Below are positions 34,582 to 44,060 of a stretch of DNA of 64,000 nt, piece by piece; position 1 is the stretch's first letter, and each line of letters opens with the position of its first letter. Where the stretch lies: assembly GCA_030142905.1 (NCBI GenBank), contig JASJOG010000264.1, positions 62,001 to 126,000 of the forward strand, read 5' to 3'. The DNA comes from Heliopora coerulea (Eukaryota > Cnidaria > Anthozoa > Scleralcyonacea > Helioporidae). The notes below the pieces were generated by a model that did no database searches, was not told the origin of the DNA, and saw only the letters and a program-made list of their open reading frames with translations. The position numbers and the translations under genes are program-made.

Positions 34582-35475
34582 ATGGAATCTGATACAGAAA
34601 AAACTGGTATCCAACCTACTAGAAGACTTTATCAAAAAGTGTTAGAAGATGGTCTGAACGTTACCAAAAAACAGGTCAAAGAGTGGCTAAAAATACAGGA
34701 TACTTATACTAGGTATAAATCAATTATAAGAAAACATGTTTACTATCTTGGTGAACAAATACAGATGGATCTAGCTGATATGGGCAAGTATAAAAATCAG
34801 AATAAGGGTTTCTACTGGATTTTAACACCTACTGAAGTATTTAGTAGATATGCCTTTGCTATACAAGTTTATAGAAAAGATGCAAATAATATGACAAAAG
34901 CTGTATCAGAATTGCTTAATAAATTTAAGGATCGGTTTGGTGAATGTCCTAAACTAGTTCAATTCAATGATGGGAAAGAGTTTTATAATGTTGGAGTGAA
35001 AACATTATATTAAATATTTTTCAACAAACTTTGATAAAAAAGCTGCCATTGTTGAGAGATTCGATCAAAGTTATAAATGGATTGATGTTTTATATGAATT
35101 TCTCTATAATTATAGCACTAAGCATAGCACAATCTTGGTAAAACCAAAGAATGAAGATGAAGTTTGCAATACATTGTTTGGTCATATATTTTCTGAATTA
35201 CCAATACCTGAGTATAAAGTTGGTGATACTGTTAGAATTTCAAAATATAAGAGCACATTCATTAAAGGCTATCAAGCTAGCTTTACAGAAGAATTGTTTA
35301 AAATAAAAAGGGTTATACAAGGTGATCCGAATGTTTAGAAACTGGAAGATCTAGATAATCAATGAATAATAGGAAAATTCTATGAGGAGGAGTTGTCAGC
35401 TGTTAAGAAAATGGTAGGATATGATAACAAGTACAATAGTTGGATTCCAGAAACTGATGTACAAAATCTGAGTTA
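34582..35475 (+). pseudogene. Polinton retroviral-type integrase
   Basis: The ORF 34582-35013 (143 codons, ATG start) holds the first half of an rve-type catalytic core, with QMDLADMGKYKNQNKGFYW and then VQFNDGKEFYN. It continues after a frameshift near 35010 with the glutamate-bearing helix (KAAIVERFDQS, about 35040-35072), then 35135-35338 (YKVGDTVRISKYKSTFIKGY; FTEELFKIKRV). A chromodomain-like end follows (GYDNKYNSWIPETDVQ, about 35419-35466). In the second catalytic block the usual D-x-G reads N-D-G, so the catalytic Asp is probably Asn. The enzyme inserts the element's DNA in active relatives. Confidence 0.85.
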
Positions 35476-35486
35476 ATTTATAAAAC

Positions 35487-35970
35487 ATGGCAGAAGGCTT
35501 TGATGAACAATACAACAATTTAATTTCAGACAAAGGGAATATATTATAAAAGAAGGGGTATAAGTATTTGAGAAATATTAAAAAAATTTAATACGTGAAA
35601 ATTCTTTAATTGATAATGATGATGTTTTAACAATTGGAAGAAAAATCATAGCTCCAAAGGTTGAAGAGGCAGCTGTTGATTACAATCATGTTTCTGATGA
35701 AGCTATTGATATAGTTTTTAAGGAAGAAGATTAATAGAATCAAATCTCAAAAAAATAATTGATGAGACATAAGTTAATCCAAATGGTTCAATTCTTTTCA
35801 TATATGAAAAGGGAGTTGATAAAGATGGTGATATGGAATATACAAAACCCAGATTAATATTAAAAAAGTCATTGACTGGCCAAAGTTTAATTGACCAATT
35901 ACTTGATAAAAGAGATACAGGAGAAATACAAGATGATAATGTTGAAGAAGTTCTTCCTATTAATAAGTAG
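35487..35970 (+). pseudogene. hypothetical Polinton protein downstream of integrase
   Basis: It starts MAEGFDEQYNNL at 35487 and continues in shifted frames with ENSLIDNDDVLTIGRKIIAP (about 35598-35657), EAIDIVFKEED ending at 35733, and KPRLILKKSLTGQSLIDQLL (about 35847-35906). It is acidic, with no recognised domain. Confidence 0.4.
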
Positions 35971-36324
35971 GGCCTTGAAAATTGTCGACTAGTTTAAATA
36001 GATAAGAGTAGTTAGGGGGACTTCATTGCCATCAGAGACTATAGATCTAAAATCAGTAATTGGTAAGAAAGGTGCTTTACAAAAAACTATTGATGAGACT
36101 ATAGAAGGAGAGAGGCAAAACAGCCGATGTTGATGAATATCATGAATTAGATGAAAGAATAATTGATTTTGAAGGAGCTTGAGATAAGATTGTTGAACAA
36201 CATCATAATAGACCCAACAATTGACAAGGTTGACTTGTAAAGAACTTGTGAAGAAAAACAAGATTAGCCGAAGATAACAATTGTTAAACAGAAAGATCCT
36301 GGATGTATAGAAGCGGGGAAGAGA

Positions 36325-36540
36325 TTGGCAGCCATCAGGAGAAAAATGTATGATGAGAAGAAAGAAGATTATAATTTTAACTATACATATATTTTTGGTC
36401 TAACTGGATTGGTGGTGTCAATTATTGGATTATATTATACTAGGAAACAATTCATATTAGAGGAGAAGGACTATAAGAATGAAGAACCAGCTAAACCACA
36501 GAGTATTCCAACAAAAAAGATTTGGATTTGTTTAAAATAA
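36325..36540 (+). CDS. small single-pass membrane protein
   Basis: 71 codons. A charged N terminus (MAAIRRKMYDEKKEDYN) is followed by one hydrophobic segment (YIFGLTGLVVSIIGLYYT, about residues 25-42), then a polar tail. The layout suggests a type II or tail-anchored virion-type membrane protein. The TAA ends the frame cleanly. Family unknown. Confidence 0.5.
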   Translation: MAAIRRKMYDEKKEDYNFNYTYIFGLTGLVVSIIGLYYTRKQFILEEKDYKNEEPAKPQSIPTKKIWICLK

Positions 36541-36744
36541 AATATGTTGTATACTATAATGGAAAAAAGAGGAAGACAAAAAAAAAAAATAAAAGATGGT
36601 ATTGTGATTCTTGTAGAGAAGAATTTTTAAAAGCTTATTAATATCTGCATTGTAAGGCAAAGAGACACAATAGCAATATTCTTGCAGATCATTAAGACCA
36701 CCACATCTCAAAATGACTGGCTGTGATTTTTACTAAAATAGATT

Positions 36745-37420
36745 AAATTTTCAAGAACCATGAGATTACAATTGTTAAAGAAGGTTGTGACATTTGGTTT
36801 AAAGCAAAAGAAGTTGCATTATCTGTTGGTTATAAATGACCATATTAAAGAAAATGAGAAAAGAAAAGTGCTCCAAAACGGCACCCCAATTATAAGAACA
36901 TTTTATCAAATAAATGAACTCAGTTTGTTTAGATTAATTTTTCCCAGAAAACTTGAGTATTTTCATAAGTTCTACCATCATTTAGAAAAACGGGTGAACA
37001 TAAACTTCCAAGGCCTGTCAATAATCAAATGATGCTTCTAAATGAAACTGACCAACACTACATAGTGGTTGATTATATCAGAAAATACCATGAAAATGCA
37101 TTATTACAGGTCTTGGTGAGCTACAAACAACATCTAAGAAATGGATAGATGCTTATAAAAAGGGTTATTGGTGTTCAGCCTGATGTTGTTATTGGTAATC
37201 TTCATAAAAAAAATACAGAGATTTATGTATTGATCTTAAGACTCCAAAAGGTGATGGAGTATTGACTGAAAAACAAAATAATACCCTAAAACAGTATGAA
37301 TTGAATGGTTATAAGTGTATTGTTTCATCTGATGATTATTTTCTTGGAGTTAGAATAAAATGCCAATATTGTGAAAGATTATTCAAGAATGAAAAATATT
37401 TTCGTATAATTGTATAAAAA
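36745..37420 (+). pseudogene. BRO-N domain protein with C-terminal PD-(D/E)XK nuclease-like domain
   Basis: Plus frames read a BRO-N signature: GCDIWFKAKEVALSVGY (about 36784-36834), INELSLFRLIF (about 36912-36944) and VLPSFRKTGEH (about 36974-37006, in another phase). The same gene then continues with NNQMMLLNETDQHYIVVDYI, QPDVVIGNL (about 37175-37201), CIDLKTPKGDGVLTEKQNN (about 37226-37282) and CxxC-containing IKCQYCERLF (about 37349-37378). D of PDVV and D-x-K of IDLK match the order of PD-(D/E)XK (VRR-NUC-like) nucleases. BRO-N proteins bind DNA in baculoviruses and large DNA viruses. Several frameshifts and stops inactivate this copy. Confidence 0.65.
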
Positions 37421-37652
37421 ATAGAATGAAAGGAAATTTTAAACAAACTTTATGACAGTACACTAATAACTACAAGAGCTGTTGGAGTTAGTATGATTTC
37501 AAAAAAAAGCAACCGGAATCCCCTTATCAATACCTGAGAGCATTAAAGGAACTTTAAAACTTGGACTTGCTATTGGTTTGTCAAGTATGACTATAGAGTG
37601 AGTGAAACAGGCCCTTTTAAGAGTAGTTAAATCTGGTTAATTATATATTATA

Positions 37653-37838
37653 ATGGTTAGTGTTGTAGGAACATCATCCTTTCATTCGGTTATGAAAAAA
37701 GCAGACAGATCTGGAACAAGAACCAAGTTAAAAATAAAGAAAAACTTGAGATTACAAATGGAGCTATCATTGGCTACTAATGATTTAAACAAGACAAATA
37801 AAGCCTTAGATGAATTAAAACTGGTTCAAACAACATAG
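37653..37838 (+). CDS. hypothetical small basic Polinton protein, 61 aa
   Basis: ATG-started. The middle is Lys-rich (SGTRTKLKIKKNLRLQMEL) and the C-terminal half is predicted helical. Unknown function. Confidence 0.4.
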   Translation: MVSVVGTSSFHSVMKKADRSGTRTKLKIKKNLRLQMELSLATNDLNKTNKALDELKLVQTT

Positions 37839-37900
37839 TATGATAATTGTGATTTTACTAGAGAACCCAGTTATCAGATTTCTACCAACCATCAGATGAG

Positions 37901-37972
37901 ATGGAGTGTCAACCTATTTTTATTTCAATAGTTGGATTTGGAACTGGCTATCTTATTCATAAAGTTATTTAA
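37901..37972 (+). CDS. very short hydrophobic ORF
   Basis: About 23 codons (MECQPIFISIVGFGTGYLIH) forming one membrane-type helix, between two other small plus-strand ORFs. It is possibly real because its neighbours are similarly small and co-oriented. Confidence 0.25.
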   Translation: MECQPIFISIVGFGTGYLIHKVI

Positions 37973-38025
37973 ACATGAAAAGTAAAACACATATTATAAA
38001 TGTCACTATATATAATATATAATAA

Positions 38026-38124
38026 ATGAAATTAACAAAATTAGAAGAGTTATTTGATTATGGATATGATGATCCTGATGAAATAGAAAAACTTTTACAA
38101 GCAAAAAATATCATATTACTCTAG
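38026..38124 (+). CDS. hypothetical small acidic ORF
   Basis: About 32 codons from ATG (MKLTKLEELFDYGYDDPDE). A protein-like stretch in another phase follows at about 38140-38330 (YFAYPQYSEVGERKKLLKS), so the gene is probably longer and frameshifted. Unknown function. Confidence 0.3.
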   Translation: MKLTKLEELFDYGYDDPDEIEKLLQAKNIILL

Positions 38125-38708
38125 AGAAAGATTACACAAATTTATTATGTTTGTAACACTGATAGAGTTTTATATCAAGAAGGCTATTTTGCATATCCAC
38201 AATATAGTGAAGTGGGTGAAAGAAAAAAGTTGTTAAAAAGTATGTTGCTCCAAGGTATACATCAATGCTTGTAAATGATTTCATTAAGGTTGTTATACAG
38301 CTTAAGAGACATGGGTAAATAAAGAACAATGTTTCCAGATATGGATATTATATTATTTGATTGGCTTCTAAATGAAACATTCATCTTTTGGAATATCTTA
38401 ATGATTTGAAACAGAATTCTATGACAAAAATATTTGACAATGATCTAGGCCGAGATATCAGTTGCAAATGTCCATATCTAAAATGGAAGAATAAACGAAA
38501 TTAAATATACAGTATAATATGGTAAGAAAAATAGAAACAATTTTTTAATTATCCAATTTTTGGAAAATTGTTAATCAGATTGAATCACAAATTTGCTTTT
38601 GTTTTAAACCATGATATTTAATAATATTGTGGTTTAAGAAAACTTTATGGTTATTTAAAGGTTTTAAACATGAATTGCATTATATATATAAAATAAAATC
38701 TAAGATTC

Positions 38709-38930
38709 AACTCTTTCTTTGAGGATTTTACAAGGAAGAAAGCCAAAACAGGTAAAACTGTTAGGACTCAGGTGACTGGGCCTAAATCATGGAAAATGTT
38801 AATTTCACAGCTCCATAAATTGGACAAAGATGGTTTGTATAAGGATGAAATCAACTCCTTGAAGTATATTAATGAGAGAGTTTATAATGAAATGATTGAG
38901 AAGATAATAAAGAATGGGAAAATAAGCTAG
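38709..38930 (+). CDS. hypothetical basic protein fragment
   Basis: A clean 73-codon frame without ATG (SFFEDFTRKKAKTGKTVRTQ; SWKMLISQLHKLDKDGLY), ending in TAG. Protein-like code continues in another phase to about 39160 (DKDYCTNKHMVYALFSKKF). No family recognised. Confidence 0.4.
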   Translation, partial: NSFFEDFTRKKAKTGKTVRTQVTGPKSWKMLISQLHKLDKDGLYKDEINSLKYINERVYNEMIEKIIKNGKIS

Positions 38931-39339
38931 TTTCTAAACGGTTCCCTCTGAAAAATGTTTCAATCCAACAACTTAGAAAAGACAAAGATTATTGCACAAA
39001 CAAACATATGGTTTATGCACTTTTCAGTAAAAAGTTCAGAAAGAATGAAAAAAAACAAATGTTTCTATTAAAGTTAAAGTTGTTTTAGATCATTTAAATG
39101 GAGATAAGCAAACTCTAGAAAAGGGAACTGTTTGAAGCCAAACTTACAAAAGACAGACAAAAATAATTCCTAATCCTTCTTTCATTAAATCCCACTTAAT
39201 ACACCCACTTTAATCGTGCTCGAATTTAATCATAAAAAATATCGTTGCATCAGCAACATTCTTTTCTTATAAAGCAATGCTGCAACACACAGAAACTCCA
39301 AAAATCATGTGATCCAGTATTACAATAAGTAAAATAATA

Positions 39340-40690
39340 TTTCAGTCATTCAAATTGGCTCAGCAAGGAAGAGTGAGAGAAAATTTAAAGATTGCAGATG
39401 AACAGGTAAGATAAAGTTTAAAACAAATTGTGGTTTACAAAGACTGATTGATCAGTACTTGCGACCCACAGATTGAATTGACCCTTGAAAAAAATTCTAT
39501 TACTCAAAAGGTAAGAAAATACAATTTGTCTTTCTGTGCCTTGCCTCTTGGTTGAGAAACAATTGAATTTTTGTACCAAGTTGAGTAAAAAATTAAGTTA
39601 CTCTTTTCTTGACAGTTTGTGTTTGACAACAAAATCGGACAAGTTGCAGCTCTACAGTTTCTTCATCAAACACAAACTGCCAAATAAAGTAATTCTAGGA
39701 CTTCAAATTCTCAAATTGATTGTCTTCTATTGAATGAAAAAAAGGATGCATAATACACAGGTACGAGAATAATAATTTATTTATTTGTAGGATTTTTTTT
39801 CATATAAATCTTCTTTCTTATACTGGTGAAGAAAAGGAATATTATCTTGGAAATATTAAACTCTTAATTAATTCCAAAATCTTCCTTCACCTCACAGCCA
39901 TCTCTATTTTTTCTCTTCAAAAAAAAGGTAAGGAGAGATCAGTAATGAATTTATAATTTAAACTAACTACATCATCTGCTTTCTCTTTTTATTTTTTAGG
40001 ACTCATACACATTGGAAAGTTGCTGAGTTAACCTCAGCACCCATTTTTTAAAAATGGTGCTTTGGTAAAGCTGGAAAAAGAATTTCTAAATAAAAGGTGA
40101 GAAAAACTGGTGTGACTTTTGGTGGACTGATTAACTTCAGAAAGTTAATAATTCATTTAAAAAATCTCCTGTTTTTCTTAGAGACAAAGAAAAGCAATTA
40201 ATAATTCAGAAGATGTTGTTACATTAGATAAATAAATCCAATGCAAAACATCTTATGCTGATTATTTTTTTAATTTTTTTCTTACAGAAAAAAAAACAAA
40301 CTAATTTCAATAAGTGAAATATGACACATCTAAAAAATAGAAGTGTCAAATTTCATTAATTAGAATGGGGTCTTTTTTCTTACAGAGAAGTTAAATGTTA
40401 AATTTATTTGGGAAGAGTTACTGCAATGTAAAATTAAATACAATGTATATTCTTTCCCACTAATTACTCTTATTTTTCTTTTTTTATAGGAAGAAGAAAA
40501 AGTTAAATATAAATTGACTCTTTTTAAGTGCCAATCTTCATCACAAAAAAAGGAAAAAGTTAATTTATTGGGAAGACAAAACCATTGTAAAATTAAAATA
40601 TACGGTGTTATCTTTCCACTAATTACTTTTACTTTTTTTTTAAAGGAAGACAAGAGAAGATAGCAAATTTTTTTTGTAAAATAAAATAAC
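39340..40690 (+). other. run of splice-junction-like signals (possible micro-exon gene)
   Basis: Donor-like and acceptor-like sites alternate. Donor AACAG/GTAAGA after 39405; acceptor CCACAG at 39471; donor AAAAG/GTAAGA after 39510; acceptor CTTGACAG at 39615; donor ACACAG/GTACGA after 39760; acceptor TTTGTAG at 39790; donor AAAG/GTAAGG after 39927; acceptor ATTTTTTAG at 40009; donor AAAAG/GTGAGA after 40096; acceptor TTTCTTAG at 40181; acceptors at 40287, 40385 and 40489. The exon 39472-39510 would be 39 nt and in frame. From 40360 to 40690 a unit of about 190 bp is imperfectly repeated. Polinton genes are usually intron-poor, so this is unusual. AT-rich sequence makes chance sites common. 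Confidence 0.35.
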
Positions 40691-41029
40691 ATTGTAAAAA
40701 AATTTTTTCCATAACTTACACTTCAGTCTCTTTATTTACATTAACTAAAATATATTTTAAACTATGAGATGGTGGGAGTTCATTGTCTGCAATGTGGTTC
40801 TTATTCAGGATCACTCAAACATAATCACCAATGGAAATACAGTTAAATACAAAAAATTAACTAGTATAAACAGAAATGGGTTATTTTACAAGGTTGTAAA
40901 TAAAGCAGAAAGTCACGTTTCCAATTAGCCAAGCATTGAATCTGAGTGTTCATCACTTTATACCATAACCAAAAAGTAAGCTGATTGAAGATTAACTTCA
41001 AAAGCTTGCTCAAGTAACGAACAAAATTC

Positions 41030-42053
41030 ATGATCTTGCTTCTCCATTTCAGAAATATCTTTATTAAATATGAATTCCTCTTCTTTCTGCTGGATAATGG
41101 CACTACCAATTATCTTTTGGAGAAAAAGATAAAGGATAAAAAGGCCAAGGTTTGCCTTCTTCTGGATCCAAATCTAAAACTTTATACATCCAATAATCAA
41201 ATTCAAAATACATAAGCAAACGTTTAATTCTATTGTAACAAATGTTATCAATTTCGTGAATTAGAATACTCAGAAATATGGTATGACGACCAAAAACAAC
41301 TTTCTGGAGAAACACAATTGCATTTCATTTCCATAAATTCAAGTTGAAGAAAATTTTGTCTGAAAAGGACCCAATTTCTTCTCCAATTCACAAACATCTT
41401 TATCCAATTGTTCATTTGAATAACTTCAAATAACTTCGATATCATTGAAAAAGCTTAATTTTCTTGATCCACCAATGAACTACCAATAATTGGATGACAT
41501 ATCTCACGTTGTCCAAATTCTTTTAGAATCTTCAACACATCATTGAATTTATAATGAAAATAATGATAACAAGAAGTACATGTCCACTCCTGCACATCCT
41601 AAAGAAAAACGTGATCATGAATTTTCTTGTTTTCAAATTTATCAAGTACAAGAATAGGTTTATCTTCACACATCCCCACATCTTTATATGGCATTTGAAG
41701 CAATTTCATTTCCTCAGCATCACAATCCACAACTTTTCTTCTGCTCTCCATCACGTCTTGAACAAATACCAAATTGATCACACAACATTCTGAATTTTTG
41801 ATTCAAAATTGGATCATTAATTTGAACTAAACATTGACATTTTCACCAATCGAATATCGCATTCACACATTGCATTAGCTTCTTCCCCAGGATGAAATTC
41901 TTTTTTACATTCCATTGTCAATTTTGCATTGTACATCCAATTGAATTCATAATGCTCATTGCAGTCAGAACTGTGCTGGCTCCACTTATACATTGGGGGC
42001 AAAATGAATCCTCCACACTGTCTGCACTTGCAACCTTTTTCTTCCATCTTCAA
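41030..42053 (-). pseudogene. Cys-rich zinc-type protein, right terminal gene
   Basis: It starts inside the right inverted repeat. The frame 41817-42053 has CKCRQCGGFILPP, then His/Cys pairs (CNEHYEF; MECKKEF; MCEC), consistent with a small zinc-binding fold. Pieces 41599-41781, 41248-41445 and 41103-41315 continue it in other phases. It is transcribed inward from the end of the element. Function unknown; the start is shared with the left end. Confidence 0.5.
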
Positions 42054-42231
42054 TTACTCAATCATAAACAAAATCTCGAAAAAATTGATTAACTTCTGCT
42101 CTCACAAGGACACACCTCTCCCTAACATCCCCCATTTTTACTAATTACATTAAATATTTCCTGCAATCTGATTGGTTAAAACTGGTTCCCACACCCACCA
42201 TTTAAAAAGGCATTCTATATACTCTTACTAC
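41980..42231. repeat. right terminal inverted repeat of the Polinton
   Basis: The inverse of 11394-11620, including ggttcccacacccaccattt (42184-42203) and the terminal atatactcttactac. It contains the first 20 or so codons of the minus-strand zinc-type gene. Confidence 0.8.
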
Positions 42232-42420
42232 TACTAATGTAAACAAGTTGTGAGAGATCCATGCAAGAGGTAAAAGAATGAGACCTAATTGATTTGCTTC
42301 AGTACAGATCCAAGTAACCTAAGTAAGGTTTGGTCAACAACATACCAGTCTCCAAGGTTGCATTTTTAAGTGAATGGAATCCTTGGATAAATACCTCTCT
42401 CTCTCTTTACATATATATAT
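42232..42420 (+). mobile_element. Crypton copy 3, continuation after the Polinton
   Basis: The sequence aatgtaaacaagttgtgagag directly continues the part that stopped at 11393, as shown by the uninterrupted copy at 50989-51020. It runs to ggaatccttggataaatacc, where the other copies have their (TA)n tract. Confidence 0.75.
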
Positions 42421-42700
42421 AAAATTTCTTGAACATGGTTCCCCGGATTTATGGTTTTGGTCTTGAGCTTTCAACTCGATTTATTGAGTCATTGTCAGAA
42501 GTGAATGGGAGCTTTTGCCCCCAAACACTACAGATCCAAGTAACAACACTCCAACCTATCAGACGTTCACAAAAACTGCGGGCTAAAGCTCCCATTCACT
42601 TCTGACGATGGTTCAATGAATCAAGTTGAAAGCTCAAGACCAAAACCATAAATCCAGAGAACCACATTTAAGAAATTTCATAATATGCATGGATTAAACA
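42421..42700. repeat. foldback element with about 95-bp arms
   Basis: The arm near 42425-42520 (aaatttcttgaacatggttc ... agaagtgaatgggagctttt) is the inverse of 42590-42690 (aagctcccattcacttctga ... gaaatttc). The two are diverged by several substitutions. The motif ttgaaagctcaagaccaaaa is typical of Penelope-like element ends in my experience, so it may be an inverted Penelope end. It sits in the (TA)n of Crypton copy 3. Confidence 0.6.
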
Positions 42701-42710
42701 TTTTTAACTC

Positions 42711-42713
<3 letters not shown>

Positions 42714-42752
<39 letters not shown>
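42714..42752. repeat. (TA)n microsatellite
   Basis: About 19 TA units, directly abutting the hammerhead-bearing Penelope end at 42753. Confidence 0.9.
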
Positions 42753-42754
<2 letters not shown>

Positions 42755-43735
42755 CTACAGACGGAACCGTTTCGGCCTATTGGGCCTCATCAGTGTAGTG
42801 CTGATGAGCAGGATGGAGAAGCCTACATTATATAGGCAACTCAAATGTGCCACACATGTGGTACATCTAAGCCATGCCAGAGCGCTCTAACTAGAGACTA
42901 GTGTTTACCTTGCAAGACAAGGTAAACTTGGGTTACTTCATAAAGATTTACTACAAATTTGTTTTGTATGGCAAGCTGAGCCTGCCACACTCGTCAGGTA
43001 GTGGTCGTGTGTGTTGAAGTTGCCCAGGAAACTTGATAGTGTCTATAGGGGTTATGTCATGCGGTAAAAATGCGGAGTGAATTAACAAATATTACAGACA
43101 AAGTGTTTTTTCCTATGTCTACAAGTTGTGATTAGTTCGTTTCTGGAATTTAGTGAGCTTAGCTCAGGATAGCAGATGATAAGGAATTTTTCATGCAAAC
43201 ATAAATTACAGTTTTTTTGTGCTGCTAGAATACGCTTTACACCATCTGATAATTTGCCACTTCAACGAAAATTTGATGTTGTTGTCCCTTAAGTTCGAAA
43301 AGTATTTGCTTAAGGCCGTGCTATTTCTCTGAGTCGGGTTTCTAAAGGAGCTCGTGTGATTGTTATATTGGGACTTGAAGGTGCCTTCAGTGATACCGAT
43401 GTAGGTCTCAACTTTGCTGTTGTCTTCTCTCTTTACCGTAGCTTGGTATACAACTCTGTCTGTTATGCATTTTCCGTCTGGCGGGCAGGATTCTTAATGG
43501 CGGCAGTTGCAACTTGGAGAGTTGGGTGGATTGGGTTGAGTATGTGTTTGTTGTGTAGTGTGATGATGTTTGCAACGTTCGGCATGCAGGTATAGCTTAA
43601 TTTCAAAGTGTTCCGATCAAATATTTTGTGAAGCAGGTGGTTTGATGGAAAGGACTCATTGACGATCTTAAAGAATTTGTATCCTATGTTTGTGGTGGCA
43701 ATTATTTTAAATTGTTCAAAAAACTGATAAAATTT
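42753..43735 (-). mobile_element. Penelope-like element A, 3' part with GIY-YIG endonuclease
   Basis: Minus-strand code near 43580-43720 reads LLHKIFDRNTLKLSYTCMPN, the linker conserved before the endonuclease in Penelope-like elements. At 43370-43520 it reads ITDRVVYQATVKRE and VETYIGITEGTFKS, a GIY-YIG nuclease. Frameshifts and a stop break it. The reverse transcriptase is missing (5' truncation at about 43735). Its 3' end carries a hammerhead ribozyme and abuts (TA)n. It is inserted in Crypton copy 3, whose 3' end resumes at 43736. Confidence 0.75.
42754..42799 (-). ncRNA. type I hammerhead ribozyme
   Basis: Read on the minus strand: stem I ACTACA, then CTGATGA, stem II GGCC-CAATA-GGCC, then GAAA, the short stem III CGG-TT-CCG, cleavage triplet ending TC, and TGTAGT closing stem I. 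All invariant core residues are present and all three stems pair perfectly. Such minimal-stem-III hammerheads are known in Penelope-like elements and retrozymes of animals. Confidence 0.9.
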
Positions 43736-43805
43736 TTCTCCCTAGTCACCATGCACGTAAAAGGGCTCCGCACACATCGAGATTAATACCCTTGCCCACT
43801 TGGGT
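43736..43805 (+). mobile_element. Crypton copy 3, 3' end
   Basis: The block aatttttctccctagtcacc to gtgaggac matches the 3' ends of the other copies (7131-7200; 53936-54035). It marks where copy 3 resumes after the Penelope-like insertion. Confidence 0.65.
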
Positions 43806-44060
43806 GAGGACACAATCTGCAGAACATACATTTTGTTGTACCACAGGTAATCAGTGCAGCCCTGAACAAACATGGATTGATAAGGGAACAGAGTGCTCAA
43901 CAACATCAAAATGTAGGAACATATATATGTTCAATCTGCAGATGCATGTTTTGCTGTACCATAGCTCATGAGTGCAGCTCATAAGGGACAGAGTACTCAA
44001 ACTTCCATAGTTATTGTTGTTAATGGAATTTTATTTCCAACCACCTCTGGCATCCCACAA
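43806..44060. repeat. local tandem duplication, about 123-bp period
   Basis: caatctgcagaacatacattttg (43812) to aagggaacagagtgctcaa (43878) is repeated, diverged, at caatctgcagatgcatgttttg (43934) to aagggacagagtactcaa (43984). Non-coding. Confidence 0.6.

Larger units (their letters stand above)
11394..42231. mobile_element. Polinton/Maverick element, about 30.8 kb
   Basis: Both ends are inverted copies. The left starts gtagtaagagtatat and contains aaatggtgggtgtgggaacc. The right, reverse-complemented, starts gtagtaagagtatat and contains the same 20-mer. The element encodes a retroviral-type integrase (34.58-35.48 kb), a packaging ATPase (30.4-31.1 kb, minus) and probable capsid genes, the standard Polinton set. 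I could not identify polymerase B or the adenovirus-type protease. The full length includes two later insertions (Crypton copy 4, about 2.2 kb; the LTR element, 5.3 kb), so the original was about 23 kb. That is at the long end of the usual 15-20 kb and suggests extra cargo. Target duplication is unclear; only AATG is shared between the two flanks. Confidence 0.85.

Noticed and set aside
42714..42752. (TA)n as an origin or CRISPR-like repeat
   Set aside because: Simple microsatellite; no spacers and no associated genes. The window is eukaryotic.
43356..43595. 79-aa plus ORF with hydrophobic stretches (membrane protein?)
   Set aside because: Antisense to the GIY-YIG coding region of Penelope-like element A.
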